NCBI GenBank assembly: GCA_946902875.1
Contig: OX336342.1
Location: 14,067,523-14,131,522 of the forward strand
DNA: 64,000 nucleotides
Reading direction: 5' to 3'
From: Nematopogon swammerdamellus
Lineage: Eukaryota; Arthropoda; Insecta; Lepidoptera; Adelidae
A program made the translations under genes and the position numbers. The notes under the pieces are model-generated. The model was not told the origin of the DNA. It saw only the letters and a list, made by a program, of their open reading frames with translations, and did no database searches. Positions 31,521-42,800 of the stretch are shown here, one piece after another. Numbering within the stretch: the stretch's first letter is position 1; each line of letters starts with the position of its first letter.

Positions 31521-31545
31521 ACACGGATTTCGACGAAACGGTTAA

Positions 31546-32972
31546 CCCTTTCAGTGATTTGGGGCCAGGGGCGACTCACCTAGTTTATGATTTTTTTCGC
31601 TGAAGTTTTTGAAGAGAAAGAGAGAGAAAGTGAAGATTTCCCTAATTTTAGATTTTACTATTTAGCAACACTTTGTGTTTATATTTCTAGTTCAATAATT
31701 TTACCTAATATACCTCGTTCCTCACTTCAACTTGAAATTTGTGACCGCGATTCATAAATGTCCGCGCTTGGTCGAATTCGGTGAAATTAAATGAATTTTT
31801 CTTTGTTTTTCTCACCAATTCTGTAGCCATCTGTGGGGTGGATGCCCTCTTTACTTATTGGCGTCCTTGGACTCTATCCAGCGCCGTGTATCCGTCTAAT
31901 TGGTGATCCCAAGCTCACGGAGAGACTTGAATCATTGGGCCACAGGCGAACAATCGGTTCTCTTAGCCTGTTCTATAGGTACTACCATGGACGTTGCTCT
32001 GATGAATTGGCTTCTCTCATCCCTCCAGCCCCCATCCGTCTCCGCCACACCCGCCGGACTCGCTCGGAACATCCATATGTTGTTGACACCCAACTACTAA
32101 GAACACATCGTTTTTCGAAATCTTTCCTGTGTCGAACGGCGAAAATATGGAACGGTCTTCCGGTGAGTGTGTTCCCCACCACCTATAACCTGGGAATCTT
32201 CAAAAGGCGTGTCAATAAATTAGACGACAACCTTTTTGTCCGCCTCATAGCCGGCATGGCGCCTCTCTGAGCGTGGTGTTGTTGGAATGGTGTTATTGGC
32301 TTTGTCTGATCTTCCGTTGAAGTATTGGGCACAGACACCCGCGCCGGCTGCCTATAAAAAAAAAAATTCTACGTACGTAGAACATACAATACATGTAAAA
32401 TACACAGTGTACAAATTGTAGTAGGTATATACATAAAACATTTTGTAAGAAATTTCGGTGCAGAAACAATTTGTATAAATGTCAACACCTCCAAAAGTTC
32501 ATTCTGAAACAAAACGCTGAACGAAACTGCAGCAAGCTCCGTAAAGAAAAATATGAAATTCTGCTAAAATCGTAAATGTAAATGGTTTCGATTTTGGAGA
32601 TAAATTTTGACAAATTAGAAAATTTAATTTTTTTTTTCAAGTACAAATAAATATAAATATATAATTATGTATACATATATATAGAAAATAGAATAAAATC
32701 GAGCACCTTCCCCCATTTATCTCCGAAACTACTTAGTCTACAATAAAAAAAAATTAAATATAGGGCCTCTCTTATAGTTTACAGGGAAACCTAAACAAAA
32801 ATCCTAAGTCTTAAAGTTCTCACAGAAAACGGAATGTTACCGAACCCTCTACACGCGAGTTCGAATAGCATTTGAACGATTTTTTTAAAATTTTTGTCTA
32901 CCAGGACTTAAGTTCATCTATAACAACAGAAACAATTAAAACGATCCTATGTTATAAGCGTCACTGAAAGGG
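31546..32972. mobile_element. Non-autonomous piggyBac-like element with nested LINE
   Basis: TTAA occurs at 31542-31545 and again at 32973-32976. Between them the element starts CCCTTTCAGTGA and ends TCACTGAAAGGG, a perfect 12-bp terminal inverted repeat. TTAA duplication with CCCT-type termini is the signature of the piggyBac superfamily. The 1427-bp interior has no transposase. About 545 bp of it is a Jockey/CR1-like LINE copy, so the original element was roughly 880 bp. Confidence 0.75.
31823..32367 (+). pseudogene. Jockey/CR1-like LINE reverse transcriptase C-terminus
   Basis: After a frameshift near the start (LLASLDSIQRRV in one frame, IRLIGDPKLT in the next) a long frame ending at 32270 carries LFYRYYHGRCSDELASLIPP, HPYVVDTQLLRTHRF, SFLCRTAKIWNGLPVSVFP and YNLGIFKRRVNKL. 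This is the C-terminal tail of a Jockey/CR1-like reverse transcriptase, followed by a 3' UTR with ATAGCCGGCATGGCGCCTCT and an A-run near 32360. It is 5' truncated. Tails of the same family lie at 40.1 and 42.3 kb. Confidence 0.85.
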
Positions 32973-32976
32973 TTAA

Positions 32977-35932
32977 CGAACTTCCGACGGTGCGTGTCGC
33001 GCCACGAAGCCTTCAGTGCAGGGAGAAACGAGAACTTTCAATCAGCACTCGCTCCGCAGCGGACAAAGAGCTTGTATGTATTATATGTGTGAACGCACCA
33101 AATTTGATTATACTTCCTTTTTAATTCTGTATTTAGCATAGAAATAACCTATCAATGGTATTTAGCAATATCATTAACGAAGTGTGTTCTAGGCTGAAAT
33201 ATGAATAGATTCCAACTTTATTCAATCAATCATCCAATTCAATCTCAAAAACCTGTGTTTGGAAGAGTATTTATTTTGTTAAATATATACAAAATTGTTC
33301 ATGTATGTCTTTGTAGATTAGAGCAAAATCGTACATCTATTTATCTAGCTAATTCGTCCACTTTGCGTACTATGCTGGTAAATTGTTTCAACAAAAACTT
33401 ATTCTTCGGACAAGGAGTCTGTAGCCGGCAGAGACGGTGCGGTGGAGGCGGCGGCGCGGCGGCGGCGGCAGTTGCCGTGGGAAGAGAATTAGGTATCGAC
33501 AACAAAAACAACACATGTAGGTACACCGCCCAGTTGTTTACTTACATGAGCACGGCTACTTAGGAATACATACATAACGAGATGCGTATAGAGTAATAAG
33601 TATGTAGTAGGCGGAGGCTTCAATTATAGTGTTGGCGCAAAAAGTCAAACATTGCATAGGGCGGCCACGCGTTGCCCGACTACGAGAGGTGCTTGTTGAA
33701 CTTGTGATAGGAATTAAAGGTCACTTAAACATATCCGAAGTGAATGCAAGCTTCAAATATTCCATAATGGATTTCTCGTACACCAACAGTTCATATATTA
33801 TTTACGTGCATAGGCACTTATGCAGTGAAGAAGACCGCTCGAAGGAACTACATAAGATAATTTAAAACTTTTGAAATGACCCACCAAACTTGGGAAATAC
33901 TGATAAATGAATGCGGATAAAGAAAGGTCCACCCATCCGAATAACCGACATTACTCCTAAACTGACTCGCAAAGAAAGTGCTGGAAGAGTGCAACGTGTA
34001 CTTATCCGCACGCTGCCAGAAGAATTTGAATAGATAATTGGCGAGATATTAAACAAATTAGTGCATGCACGTCGCAAGATGGCGACGAGGCGACGATCTA
34101 CACCGTAACACAATTAGTACGCTCCGCGACTCAACAGCCACGCAGCGAGCGGAGTCGCACGTCCACGAGAGCGCGAATCCCGGACGTTGTGTCCGGAACG
34201 TCTGACTTCAGTCGAACGGAATGAGGGTTAACGTTCAAGCGCTCACACTAGGTGGCGACACTGTGCCTATGTAATTATGCTTGTTTTTAACAGAATATCA
34301 GAAAATAATTTATTTTACAAGCTTTCTTCACTTAGTATAGGTCAAATCTGGCAACTTAATTTTCCTGTAACTATTTACACACAACAGACTGAGTTGAAAT
34401 TTTGCACATCCCTTTTGTTGTGATGGCAATACAAACTAGTACATATGCTCAAAATTATAAAAAAAATTGGAAAAAAATCTTTTAAGTTAAACGGTTTTAT
34501 TTAAAATCATCATCTGAACCAAAAACTAGAAAATAATTAGGACACAAACCTGGGCCTTCTTGAGATTTTACGTCTGGGTAAGAAATGGTGCAATACTAGC
34601 ACTGCTGTCTTCTCATGTCGGATGCCAAGGGGCACTTTGTGTCGCTGCGTGTCAGCGGAATAAGTAATAAATTGGGACTTCTAACAGACTAATATAAAAA
34701 CGTAGGGTGCATAAAATCCTGTATAGCGACTGTATAATGAAATAAGAACGACTTGTATAGAAAACAAATGCGCCCCACGTTGCTGTTGCGTTGCTTACCA
34801 CCGACCACCCTGCTTACCTTAGGCGATCAGACGCCGAAGCAACACATCACTTACCTATGTACCGAAGCTGAGATATAATAATATCTAAAGAGACATAATA
34901 TTGTGTGTATAATTCAAAATTGTTTGCTCATATTTGTGCGTAAATTGTGCTAAATTATACCTAATCTTTATATATATACTCGATAAACCGTTAACAACCC
35001 AAGTGGACAAGCGCGCTTATTATCATGTAAAACATTAATAAAACTCTCAACGTCTAATGATGAAGCTTTTAGCAGAAACTTTTACGATTACAGGAAATTA
35101 TTATAAAAAATTGCAGGTATTTAATCGAGTTAAAGTCCCATGACGCATCAATAATGCGGATATGTGGTTGGTTTTCGCTTTTATGTTTGGTGCGATAGGG
35201 GTTATTTTAGCACAAATAGTTGTTCACACGAGTGTGCTCAATTATAGTAGCAAGTGGTTGCAATTTGTGAGCTGCATCCATCACACACTGCACACGGCAT
35301 CGTCATACAACGTCTATATCGCCTGCATACATTATGTTTTCCACCTTGTGCTTCGACTCTCTAATATCGGCTTCTCTACCATGTAAGCCAGTGCGTCAAC
35401 GAATTGAATTAATTTATACATAAAACGCACGAGCCGCAACAACCCAGCGGCAGCACCACGGGGATGACCGTCCGAATTGTATTGAGAATCTTTAAAATTA
35501 ATCAACAGAATGAGTATGGAAGACCACGCACGGTTCCGCAAACTCCTTATTCCGCGTAACCTCAATACAATATTACACAACCGGAGCGGTTGATGTCAAA
35601 TTATGAAGATGAAGCTTAAGTTCACTGACGATGGCATTGTTTTAGATTGCATATAACTTTCTTAATCCCTGACATAACCTGACGTAACACGCGTTTTGAT
35701 CAAGATATTATGTCAGTTCATGGGTAAAGCGTGACAGACATATAGAACGGATCGGCCGGATATGCATACCGCCAAAGGAGTCCTCATTTAAGCTTCAAAA
35801 AATAAAGCTCAGTAGCAAGTGTTGTAGCAATAGAGGTTTTATGAGTTAGGAAAGGGTCGCTAAAATCATGTACAACATCGGAAACGGACCGTTTAATGGG
35901 ACTGTCTCGAAACATACGAGTCACAAAAAAAC
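32977..35932. other. No gene recognised
   Basis: About 3 kb without a supported gene. A small GC-rich patch (GGCGGCGGCGCGGCGGCGGC) lies at 33440-33475. TGTTGGCGCAAAAAGTC at 33632 resembles a mariner end, but no transposase or second end was found. TAGGTGGCGACACTGTG near 34250 resembles an insulator-type motif. A 74-codon hydrophobic frame (35162-35386) has no family features. Confidence 0.4.
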
Positions 35933-36330
35933 TAAAACCCGACTACTGAAAAATCACGCTCTAAAAAGTATTAAACAGGAAAATATTCTCATCTGAAATT
36001 GTTATGTACAAACTATTCAATATTTTATCGTCTATTAAATAAACAACTTACACGTAATATATTTTAATGTATTTAATAAATATTCATAGTGTTGTTCAGC
36101 GGATAGCCGTGGTCGTATGCCACTTTGCCCTATAGGGTAGGCGGCATACGACCACGGCTATCCTCTGAACAACACTATGAATAATTATTAAATACAATAA
36201 AATATATTACGTGTAAGTTGTTTATTTAATAGACGATAAAATATTGAATAGTTTGTACATAACAATTTCTGATGAGAATATTTTCTTGTTTAATACTTTT
36301 TAGAGCGTGATTTTTCAGTAGTCGGGTTTT
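35933..36330. mobile_element. Palindromic MITE with ACTAAAACCCGACTAC ends
   Basis: ACTAAAACCCGACTACTGAA at the left is answered by CAGTAGTCGGGTTTTAGTTT at the right. The arms are nearly perfect for about 180 bp, including ATACGACCACGGCTATC near the centre, around a short loop at about 36127-36142. The terminal motif matches that of the element at 17.9-19.1 kb. It has no coding capacity. Confidence 0.85.
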
Positions 36331-36462
36331 AGTTTTTGAACTTATTTTTTATTTAAATTATTTTGGGGTTATACCTTCGTGATAAAGTATTTGCAAAGCC
36401 GTTTTACATGTTTTGTTTGTTTAGGTTTTATTGTTTTATAATTTTAACATGTGTACCATAGT
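36331..36462. other. Short AT-rich spacer between MITE and satellite
   Basis: AT-rich; nothing recognised. Confidence 0.4.
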
Positions 36463-38690
36463 CCATAAGGGCGAGCTGGGTTCAGGTAAACGATAAACCG
36501 TCTCGAAGAAAGTAAGTAACTGATGGCGAGGCCGAAGGCCGAGCTGCGTTCAGGAAGACTATAAAACTTCTTGAAGTAAATAAATAAATAACTAAGGGCG
36601 AGGCCGAAGGCCGAGATGCGTTCAGGAAGAAGATAAACCTTCTTGAAGATAAACCTTCTTGAAGATAGCAAGTAACTATAGGCGAGGCCGAAGGCCGAGC
36701 TGCGTTCGGGAAGAGGATAAACCATTTTTAAGAAAGTAAGTAACTGAGGGCGAGGCCGAAGACCGAGCTGCGTTCGGGAAGACTATAAACCTTCTCGAAG
36801 AAAGTAAGTAACAAAGGGCGAGGCCGAAGGCCGAGCTGCGTTCAAGAAGACGATAAACTTTCTCGAAGACAGTAAGTAACTATGGGCGAGGCCGAAGGCC
36901 GAGCTGCGTTCAGGAAGAGGATAAACCATTTTTAAGAAAGTAAGTAACTGAGGGCGAGGCCGAAGACCGAGCTGCGTTCGGGAAGACTATAAACCTTCTC
37001 GAAGAAAGTAAGTAACAAAGGGCGAGGCCGAAGGCCGAGCTGCGTTCAAGAAGACGATAAACTTTCTCGAAGACAGTAAGTAACTATGGGCGAGGCCGAA
37101 GGCCGAGCTGCGTTCAGGAAGAGGATAAACCATTTTTAAGAAAGTAAGTAACTGAGGGCGAGGCCGAAGACCGAGCTGCGTTCGGGAAGACTATAAACCT
37201 TCTCGAAGAAAGTAAGTAACAAAGGGCGAGGCCGAAGGCCGAGCTGCGTTCAAGAAGACGATAAACTTTCTCGAAGACAGTAAGTAACTATGGGCGAGGC
37301 CGAAGGCCGAGCTGCGTTCAGGAAGAGAATAAACCATCTTTAAGAAAGTAAGTAACTGAGGGCGAGGCCGAAGGCCGAGCTGCGTTCGGGAAGACTACAA
37401 ACCTTCTCGAAGAAAGCAAGTAACAAAGGGCGAGGCCGAAGGCCGAGCTGCGTTCAGGAAGACGATAAACTTTCTCGAAGATAGTGAGTAACTATGGGCG
37501 AGGCCGAAGGCCGAGCTGCATTCAGGAAGAGTATACACCATCTTTAAGAAAGTAAGTAACAAAGGGCGACGCCGAAGGCCGAGCTGCGTTCGGGAAGACT
37601 ATAAACCTTCTCGAAGACAGTAAGTAACTATGGGCGAGGCCGAAGGCCGAGATGCGTTCAGGAAGAGGATAAACCTTTTCGAAATAAATAGCGAAGAAGT
37701 TACTTTATTCGAGAAGATTTATGGTCTTCCTGAACGCAGCTCGGCCTTCGGACTCGCCCTCTCTTACTTACTTTCTTCGAAAAGGTGATCTCTTCCTGAA
37801 TGCAGCTCGGCCTTCGGCCTCGCCCTTTGTTACTTAATTTCTTAAAGATGGTTTATCCTCTTCCTGAATGCAGCTCGCCCTTCGGCCTCGCCCATAGTTA
37901 CTTACTGTCTTCGAGAAGTTTATCGTCTTCCTGAACGCAGCTCGGCCTTCGGCCTCGCCCTTTGTTACTTACTTTCTTCGAGAAGGTTTAGTCTTCCCGA
38001 ACGCAGCTCGGTCTTCGGCCTCGCCCTTTGTTACTTAATTTCATAAAGATGGTTTATCCTCTTCCTGAACGCAGCTCGGCCTTCAACCTCGCCCATAGTT
38101 ACTTACTGTCTTCGAGAAGGTTTATTGTATTCGTGAACGCAGCTCGGCCTTCGGCCTCGCCCTTTGTTACTTACATTCTTCGAGAAGGTTTATAGTCTTC
38201 CCAAACGCAGCTCGGCCTTTTTTTTTTTTTTTTTTTATGGGATCTGACACGGTTGGCTGCATCACCTACAACATCCGTGATGTCAGCCCATAACACCGGG
38301 TGAACTTGGTGCCACGTCTGTGCCTCCCTTCGGTCGAGCCGGGTACACTGAACTGGACGGAAAACTATTTACATAGCTGTTTCGACCGACCTTTCATTCA
38401 GTGCGGTGGTACCAACCCGGGCGGGTTAAACCCTACCACCTAGTAATATAAGAAGGGAGTCATATCCCTTAGTCGCCTTTTACGACATGCGCGGGGAGAG
38501 ATTCAGTGGGGCTATTCTTTTAAAGTATCGACCCCACACGGTAGGCCTTTGGCCTCGCCCTCAGTTACTTACTGTCTTTAAGAAGATTTATCTTCTTCCT
38601 GAACGCAGCTCGACCTTCGGCCTCGCCCTTAGTTACTTACTTTCTTTGAGTAGGTTTATCGTCTTCCTGAACGCAACTCATTCACAAACT
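36463..38690. repeat. 68-bp satellite with 204-bp higher-order repeat, two opposed arrays
   Basis: The monomer core is AAGTAAGTAACNAAGGGCGA then GGCCGAAGGCCGAGCTGCG, a TTCRGGAAGA stretch and TCTCGAAGA. Unit starts at 36803, 36871 and 36939 are each 68 bp apart. Three successive variants repeat as a block: ATAAACCAT recurs at 36717, 36921, 37125 and 37329, exactly 204 bp each time. Near 37690-37720 the orientation flips and the reverse-complement array runs to about 38680. It then ends in ACTTTTGCGTTTATAATATT and AGTAGGAT, an end motif of a common lepidopteran interspersed family. Reading frames through it are artefacts. Confidence 0.85.
38214..38550 (-). mobile_element. SINE inserted in the satellite, with GGCCTTT duplication
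   Basis: The element has a T-run of about 18 bases, then ATGGGATCTGACACGGTTGG, the common body and the CGTAAAAGGCGACTAAGGG head ending ACCCCACACGGTA. It is flanked by GGCCTTT at 38214-38220 and 38544-38550. The uninterrupted satellite reads CTCGGCCTTCGGCCTCGCC here, so the duplication derives from the target. Confidence 0.8.
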
Positions 38691-38829
38691 TTTGCGTTTA
38701 TAATATTAGTAGGATGTATTTTGGGTAGGTTTGGAGTGAGGCCTGATTTTATAGAAATTATTCCCAATTATCGGGTACATGATGCAAGCAAATCCGAAAG
38801 CAACAGCTAACAATATATATATTTTTGAA

Positions 38830-39160
38830 ATGTGCTAATGAAGCCCTTTCATTTGATACACAACACGGCATCATAAATTTTTTTTTTTAGAGCATGACTT
38901 TTTGTTATCTAGAGGGCGCCATAGTCAATTTTATGTGACGTCACATAGCCTATAACCAGCGGACGATCAAGACGCTTTCAACGATACCTCATTTGTCAAA
39001 TTATTATAAGTAGTTTAGAAGTTATGAGGGAACAGATGAACATACATACATACATACATACATACATACATACATACATACATACATACATACATACATA
39101 CATACATACCGGTCAAACACATAACCCTCCTTTTTGCTTTGCCGTAGTCGGGTAAAAACC
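38830..39160 (+). repeat. GTAGTCGGGTAAAAA-end repeat, copy 3, with long CATA array
   Basis: AATGAAGCCCTTTCATTTGA, CTAGAGGGCGCCATAGTC, a (CATA)17 array at 39041-39109 and CGTAGTCGGGTAAAAA match the other copies. The next repeat begins directly in its A-rich end. Confidence 0.7.
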
Positions 39161-39570
39161 GGCCAAGTGCGAGTCGAAATCGCGTACCGCTATGGGTACG
39201 CGATTTCGACTCGCTATGAGGGTTCCATATCGCTATATCGTGCGCCACTCACGCCATCTATGACGTGTATTATGAAATGCTTCATATTAGTTAAAATGCT
39301 TCATACTGTTGGTAGATGGCGCGCATACACTTTTTAGTTTATTCTATGGCGACCCCTGTGATTTTTTTACTTTTTCATATTTTTATTAGTTGTTGTTATA
39401 TCGGCCATAATAACACATATTCTGTGAAAATTTCAACGGGCTACCTTTTATTTATATTACGGTTCAAGAGATACAGCCCTCGAACAGACGGACAGACGGA
39501 CGGGCAGACAGACAGACAGACGGCATAGGCTTAGTAATAGGGACCCGTACGACGGATACGGAACCATAAA
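39157..39570 (+). repeat. CCGGCCAAGTGCGAG-family element with 20-bp hairpin
   Basis: It begins ACCGGCCAAGTGCGAGTCG. A 20-bp perfect inverted repeat (39169-39188 and 39195-39214, 6-base loop) involves the start sequence itself. It ends with GACAGACAGACAGACGGC, GGGACCCGTAC and a TACGGAACCATAAA end. Confidence 0.75.
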
Positions 39571-40071
39571 AATAAACATTTCTGAGTTTTTTTTAATCCC
39601 GTGGTGGTAAGCAAATCCGGTCAAACTGCCGCCCAGTATTTTACCTTGTGTCACACTATTATGCTATGCAACATTATGCACACTTTAATGACTGATTTCA
39701 CTTGCTGAACGAGTTGGTCCTATCCTTATAATTGTACGGGCGCTAGTTAGACACACGCCTGCTGTCTCCTCGCCAATGCTCGCAGCGGAGGCCTAGTTTG
39801 CAGAGAGGCTCTCTCTCTCACAGAGGTCGCCAGATAGCATCGCCGCCGCTGTGTCACACCGCCCCCCCCCCCCCCCCCCGCCCCCCGACGCCTCGCCCCT
39901 CCTGCCCCGTCGTCGTCGTCGTGCGAAGAGTAGCACTTACGTCACCCTCCCGCATCGCGTATGCGCGCTGTGTAGGAGAGGCTGCTTGTTAAATCTTCTA
40001 AAAAGTCTTGAATACGAATTTGGGAGAAATTAGTAATTTCTTTCAGTAAACCATGATCATCTGGCTTTTCT
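39571..40071. other. Mostly unassigned; GC-rich island with 18-base C run
   Basis: A C-homopolymer of 18 bases (39862-39879) lies in a GC-rich stretch at 39780-39985. Nothing else is seen. Confidence 0.4.
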
Positions 40072-40172
40072 TATAGCTGGCATGGCGCTTCTCTGAGCGA
40101 GAATTCGCGGGATTGGTCTTATTGGCTGTGTCTGATCGTCTATTAAACTTTTGGGCAAAAAAGGAAAAACAC
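40072..40172 (+). repeat. LINE 3' tail (same family as 32.2 kb)
   Basis: TATAGCTGGCATGGCGCTTC, TTATTGGCTGTGTCTGATCG and ACTTTTGGGCAAAAA correspond to the 3' UTR of the LINE at 32235-32345. Confidence 0.65.
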
Positions 40173-40295
40173 ATAAATACTTTGGTATCGTTAAGTAAGT
40201 ATATAAAATGATCACGATGTTTTCTTACGCCGCCGGAGTGATGGAAAGTAGGTATATAAAGCATGTACATTCTAAGAACATTCGGGAAATGCTCT

Positions 40296-40370
40296 GACGC
40301 ACCTGGGATTCGAACCACCTCTGTGCATTTGACCATTAGAATACCCACCACTTTCATTGTACATATTTAG
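40296..40370 (-). other. tRNA-like sequence with B box
   Basis: On the minus strand GTGGTTCGAATCCCAGGTG provides a perfect B box. About 40 bases upstream TGGGTATTCTAATGGTC resembles an A box. No full cloverleaf forms, so it is probably a tRNA-derived SINE head. Confidence 0.4.
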
Positions 40371-40372
40371 TT

Positions 40373-42261
40373 TGACAGGATTATTGTTCGGCAGTGAAAA
40401 TAATTATTTCATGATTTTATTAAAGACAGCGGTGTTAGCTTTCTTTTAATTTTGCGCGAATAAGGTGCCATACCAAGTCAATATGTTTGTGACTGAATGT
40501 TTTGTAATCACGTGATCATTAATATCAAGCCACTTTTGTGTCACAGAATGTCTGTAACAACTCGATCGTCACTTATTGAAATGACAACATTCCTATCGCG
40601 TAACTAAAACGCGCGCTCGCTCCTGGTCTACCGAGCCCGCTGCGCTGACGACGCACGACGTTCGGCCCCTTCCTTCCTCTTAATTAATAGGCGCATCATG
40701 GTCTAGTCACAGCCATGGAACTTCCTTTCGGCAGGAACTTTTCGAGGGCCTTCGGTGCCATGAGGTGCAAATGACACTTTGTGCAGTCGGCATTTGCTAG
40801 ATAATTACGTAAAAATGGGTACTAAGTTAAGCATAGTATGAGGTACCTACTTACTTAGTATATTATTTCATGAATAATTTGTTTGGAAGCAAGCTTCATA
40901 CAATGCATCCAGCGTAAATTATAACATTGCGGTCTCGCTATTAATTTAAAAATTTTATTAAGTTGTATTGTAGGAATGTATGTCCAATGTTTTATTGTAT
41001 GCGTAAAACATTTGTGTACAATTTTCTCAATCTAATATAATTGGGGATACAGAGGGGCAATGCGGCCGCCATCCTGGGAACTATCCCGGGGACGACGCCC
41101 CTTGAGGAAATATATAATTTATAAGTTAGTTTTTAGTTTTTAGTGGTTTTTAGTTATAGTTTTTTTTTTAATTAGTTATATTTGTCTATTTAATTTGATA
41201 GGTAGTTATAGTTTATGTAATTTCTGTATGTTTAATTCAATATTTATTTGGTATATAATTATTAGGATCGTGTGCGAAATGTTGCCGTGTGAAACTTTCA
41301 AATTGTTTAATTTATTAATAGTGTATTTATGAAGATGGAATTAATTTGATTAATTTAAATAAAGAGATGGAATTTAATTATTGTTTTCGTGGTAGAGTTT
41401 CCTTGTGTTATGTTTTTAAATAATTAAAAACATAACATTAAATAATTAACGATTCAAAATGGTAATTTAACAAGGAATCTCTAGGAACGACCTCCTGTTC
41501 ATAAATAGGGTAATTTGGGTGAGGTACACAACGGACAAATAACAACGAGTAATCGCCGAAAGTGTCAGTTACCTTGAGCATTTTTACTTAATAAATTCTT
41601 TAAACTGACTGATAGACAACGCACAGTATAAACCAGTGGGTCTAGAAGAAATACATTTTGCATAGGAATTCCTTATATAACGTAGGTGAGCACTAAGAAA
41701 GAATTTCTGAACATTCATACACTAGGAAGGTGAAATAAAATTGTATTGAAGTTCGTCATTTTTTAACGAAAGAATGAAAATTGTTGTTTAGGCTTCTGTT
41801 TATAAATAAAAGTCAGTTGTATGAGCGTATTTGGAAATTCATCCCCTAAGAGGAGGGAAGGGGGAGGGAAGGAAATAGAGAGATAATATATTTCGTCCAC
41901 TCAATTAATCACACAATGCCACATGCGAAGCCGTGGGCAAAAAGTTAGTAGTTCAATAATTACGTACGTAAGTAATTAGTAGCGGCTTAATGAATCGCTC
42001 GAGGATGACGGAGCAACCGGCAAGGTGTTACGATAACACTAAAGGTTACACGCGTGAAGTACTTATTCCTACTAAGTATTTTGCTGCTCACACTCAATGT
42101 CAATCTTTCTACAGGTTGTTTTTCTCGGAAAACTGCAAGCAATCCTCAGGGGAATTTAATGTAAGTATAAGTCGCAATACAATCTGTATCCTATACTGTA
42201 AGCTGAGGAATAATTTTATTAGTCGAGCAGGCGATAATTAATTATAAAGTGTGGACAACTT
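40373..42261. other. Mostly unassigned
   Basis: Two repeat remnants are visible. ATGCGAAGCCGTGGGCAAAA (about 41922-41941) is a minus-strand end of the ACTAGCTTTTGC family. A hairpin with GTTATGTTTTTAA arms lies near 41407-41437. An 83-codon frame at 41990 is unsupported. Confidence 0.45.
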
Positions 42262-42367
42262 GTAGCTGGCATGGCGCCTCTCGGAGCGTGGTTTCGCGAG
42301 GAGTGGTGTTATTGGCTGTTCTGATCTTCTTTTGAACTTTTTGGCACTGCCAGCTGTCAAATAAAAG
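42262..42367 (+). repeat. LINE 3' tail (same family as 32.2 kb)
   Basis: GTAGCTGGCATGGCGCCTCT, GTGTTATTGGCTGTTCTGAT and AACTTTTTGGCACTGCCAGC match the family tail seen at 32.2 and 40.1 kb. Confidence 0.65.
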
Positions 42368-42517
42368 ACGAAATTACTTAAATTGTTTATTTCATTATCT
42401 AGATTTGCCGACAGGGGGACACATACAAATACATACGTACAAACCATTTAGAGTATACAATAAACAGCGTGCGACCCAATAATACGGTTGCGAGAACTGA
42501 ACATAAAATAAAATAAA

Positions 42518-42800
42518 AACCAGCCAAGCGCGAGTCGCACTCGCGCAAAGAGGTTTACGCACCACAAAAAAAAAATAAAACTCTTTGAAAATACACTTTT
42601 CTAATTCCCTATTTTTTATGTTTAATTTTTTTTATTATTTGTTGTTATATATCCGCGAAAATAACACATATTCTGTGAAAATTTCACTAGGCTAGCTATT
42701 ACGGTTCCAAAGATACAGCCATCGGATGGACGGACGGACGGATAGACGTTGTAGGCTAAGTAATATGTAGGCTTCCGTAAGGGGTACGGAAACCTAAAAA
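42518..42800 (+). repeat. CCGGCCAAGTGCGAG-family element
   Basis: ACCAGCCAAGCGCGAGTCGC starts it, ACACATATTCTGTGAAAATT and a GGACGGACGGACGG stretch follow, and GTACGGAAACCTAAAAA ends it. The copy is compact and non-coding. Confidence 0.7.

Noticed and set aside
31833..32270. 145-codon host gene
   Set aside because: Its sequence is the C-terminus of a LINE reverse transcriptase with a frameshift at the start and a LINE tail behind it.
33629..34113. Possible mariner element starting TGTTGGCGCAAAAAGTC
   Set aside because: No matching right end, no transposase motif and no TA duplication could be established.
36444..36725. 93-codon frame with repeated LPERSSAFGLA segments
   Set aside because: It is translation through the 68-bp satellite. 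The period is not a multiple of three, so the apparent repeat protein cannot persist along the array.
36463..38690. CRISPR-like array because of regular direct repeats
   Set aside because: The whole 68-bp unit is conserved, with no unique spacers, and the DNA is clearly eukaryotic. It is a tandem satellite.
39015..39248. Frame with MYVCMYVCMYVC repeats
   Set aside because: This is the translation of a CATA microsatellite inside an interspersed repeat. The same applies to 21842-22090.
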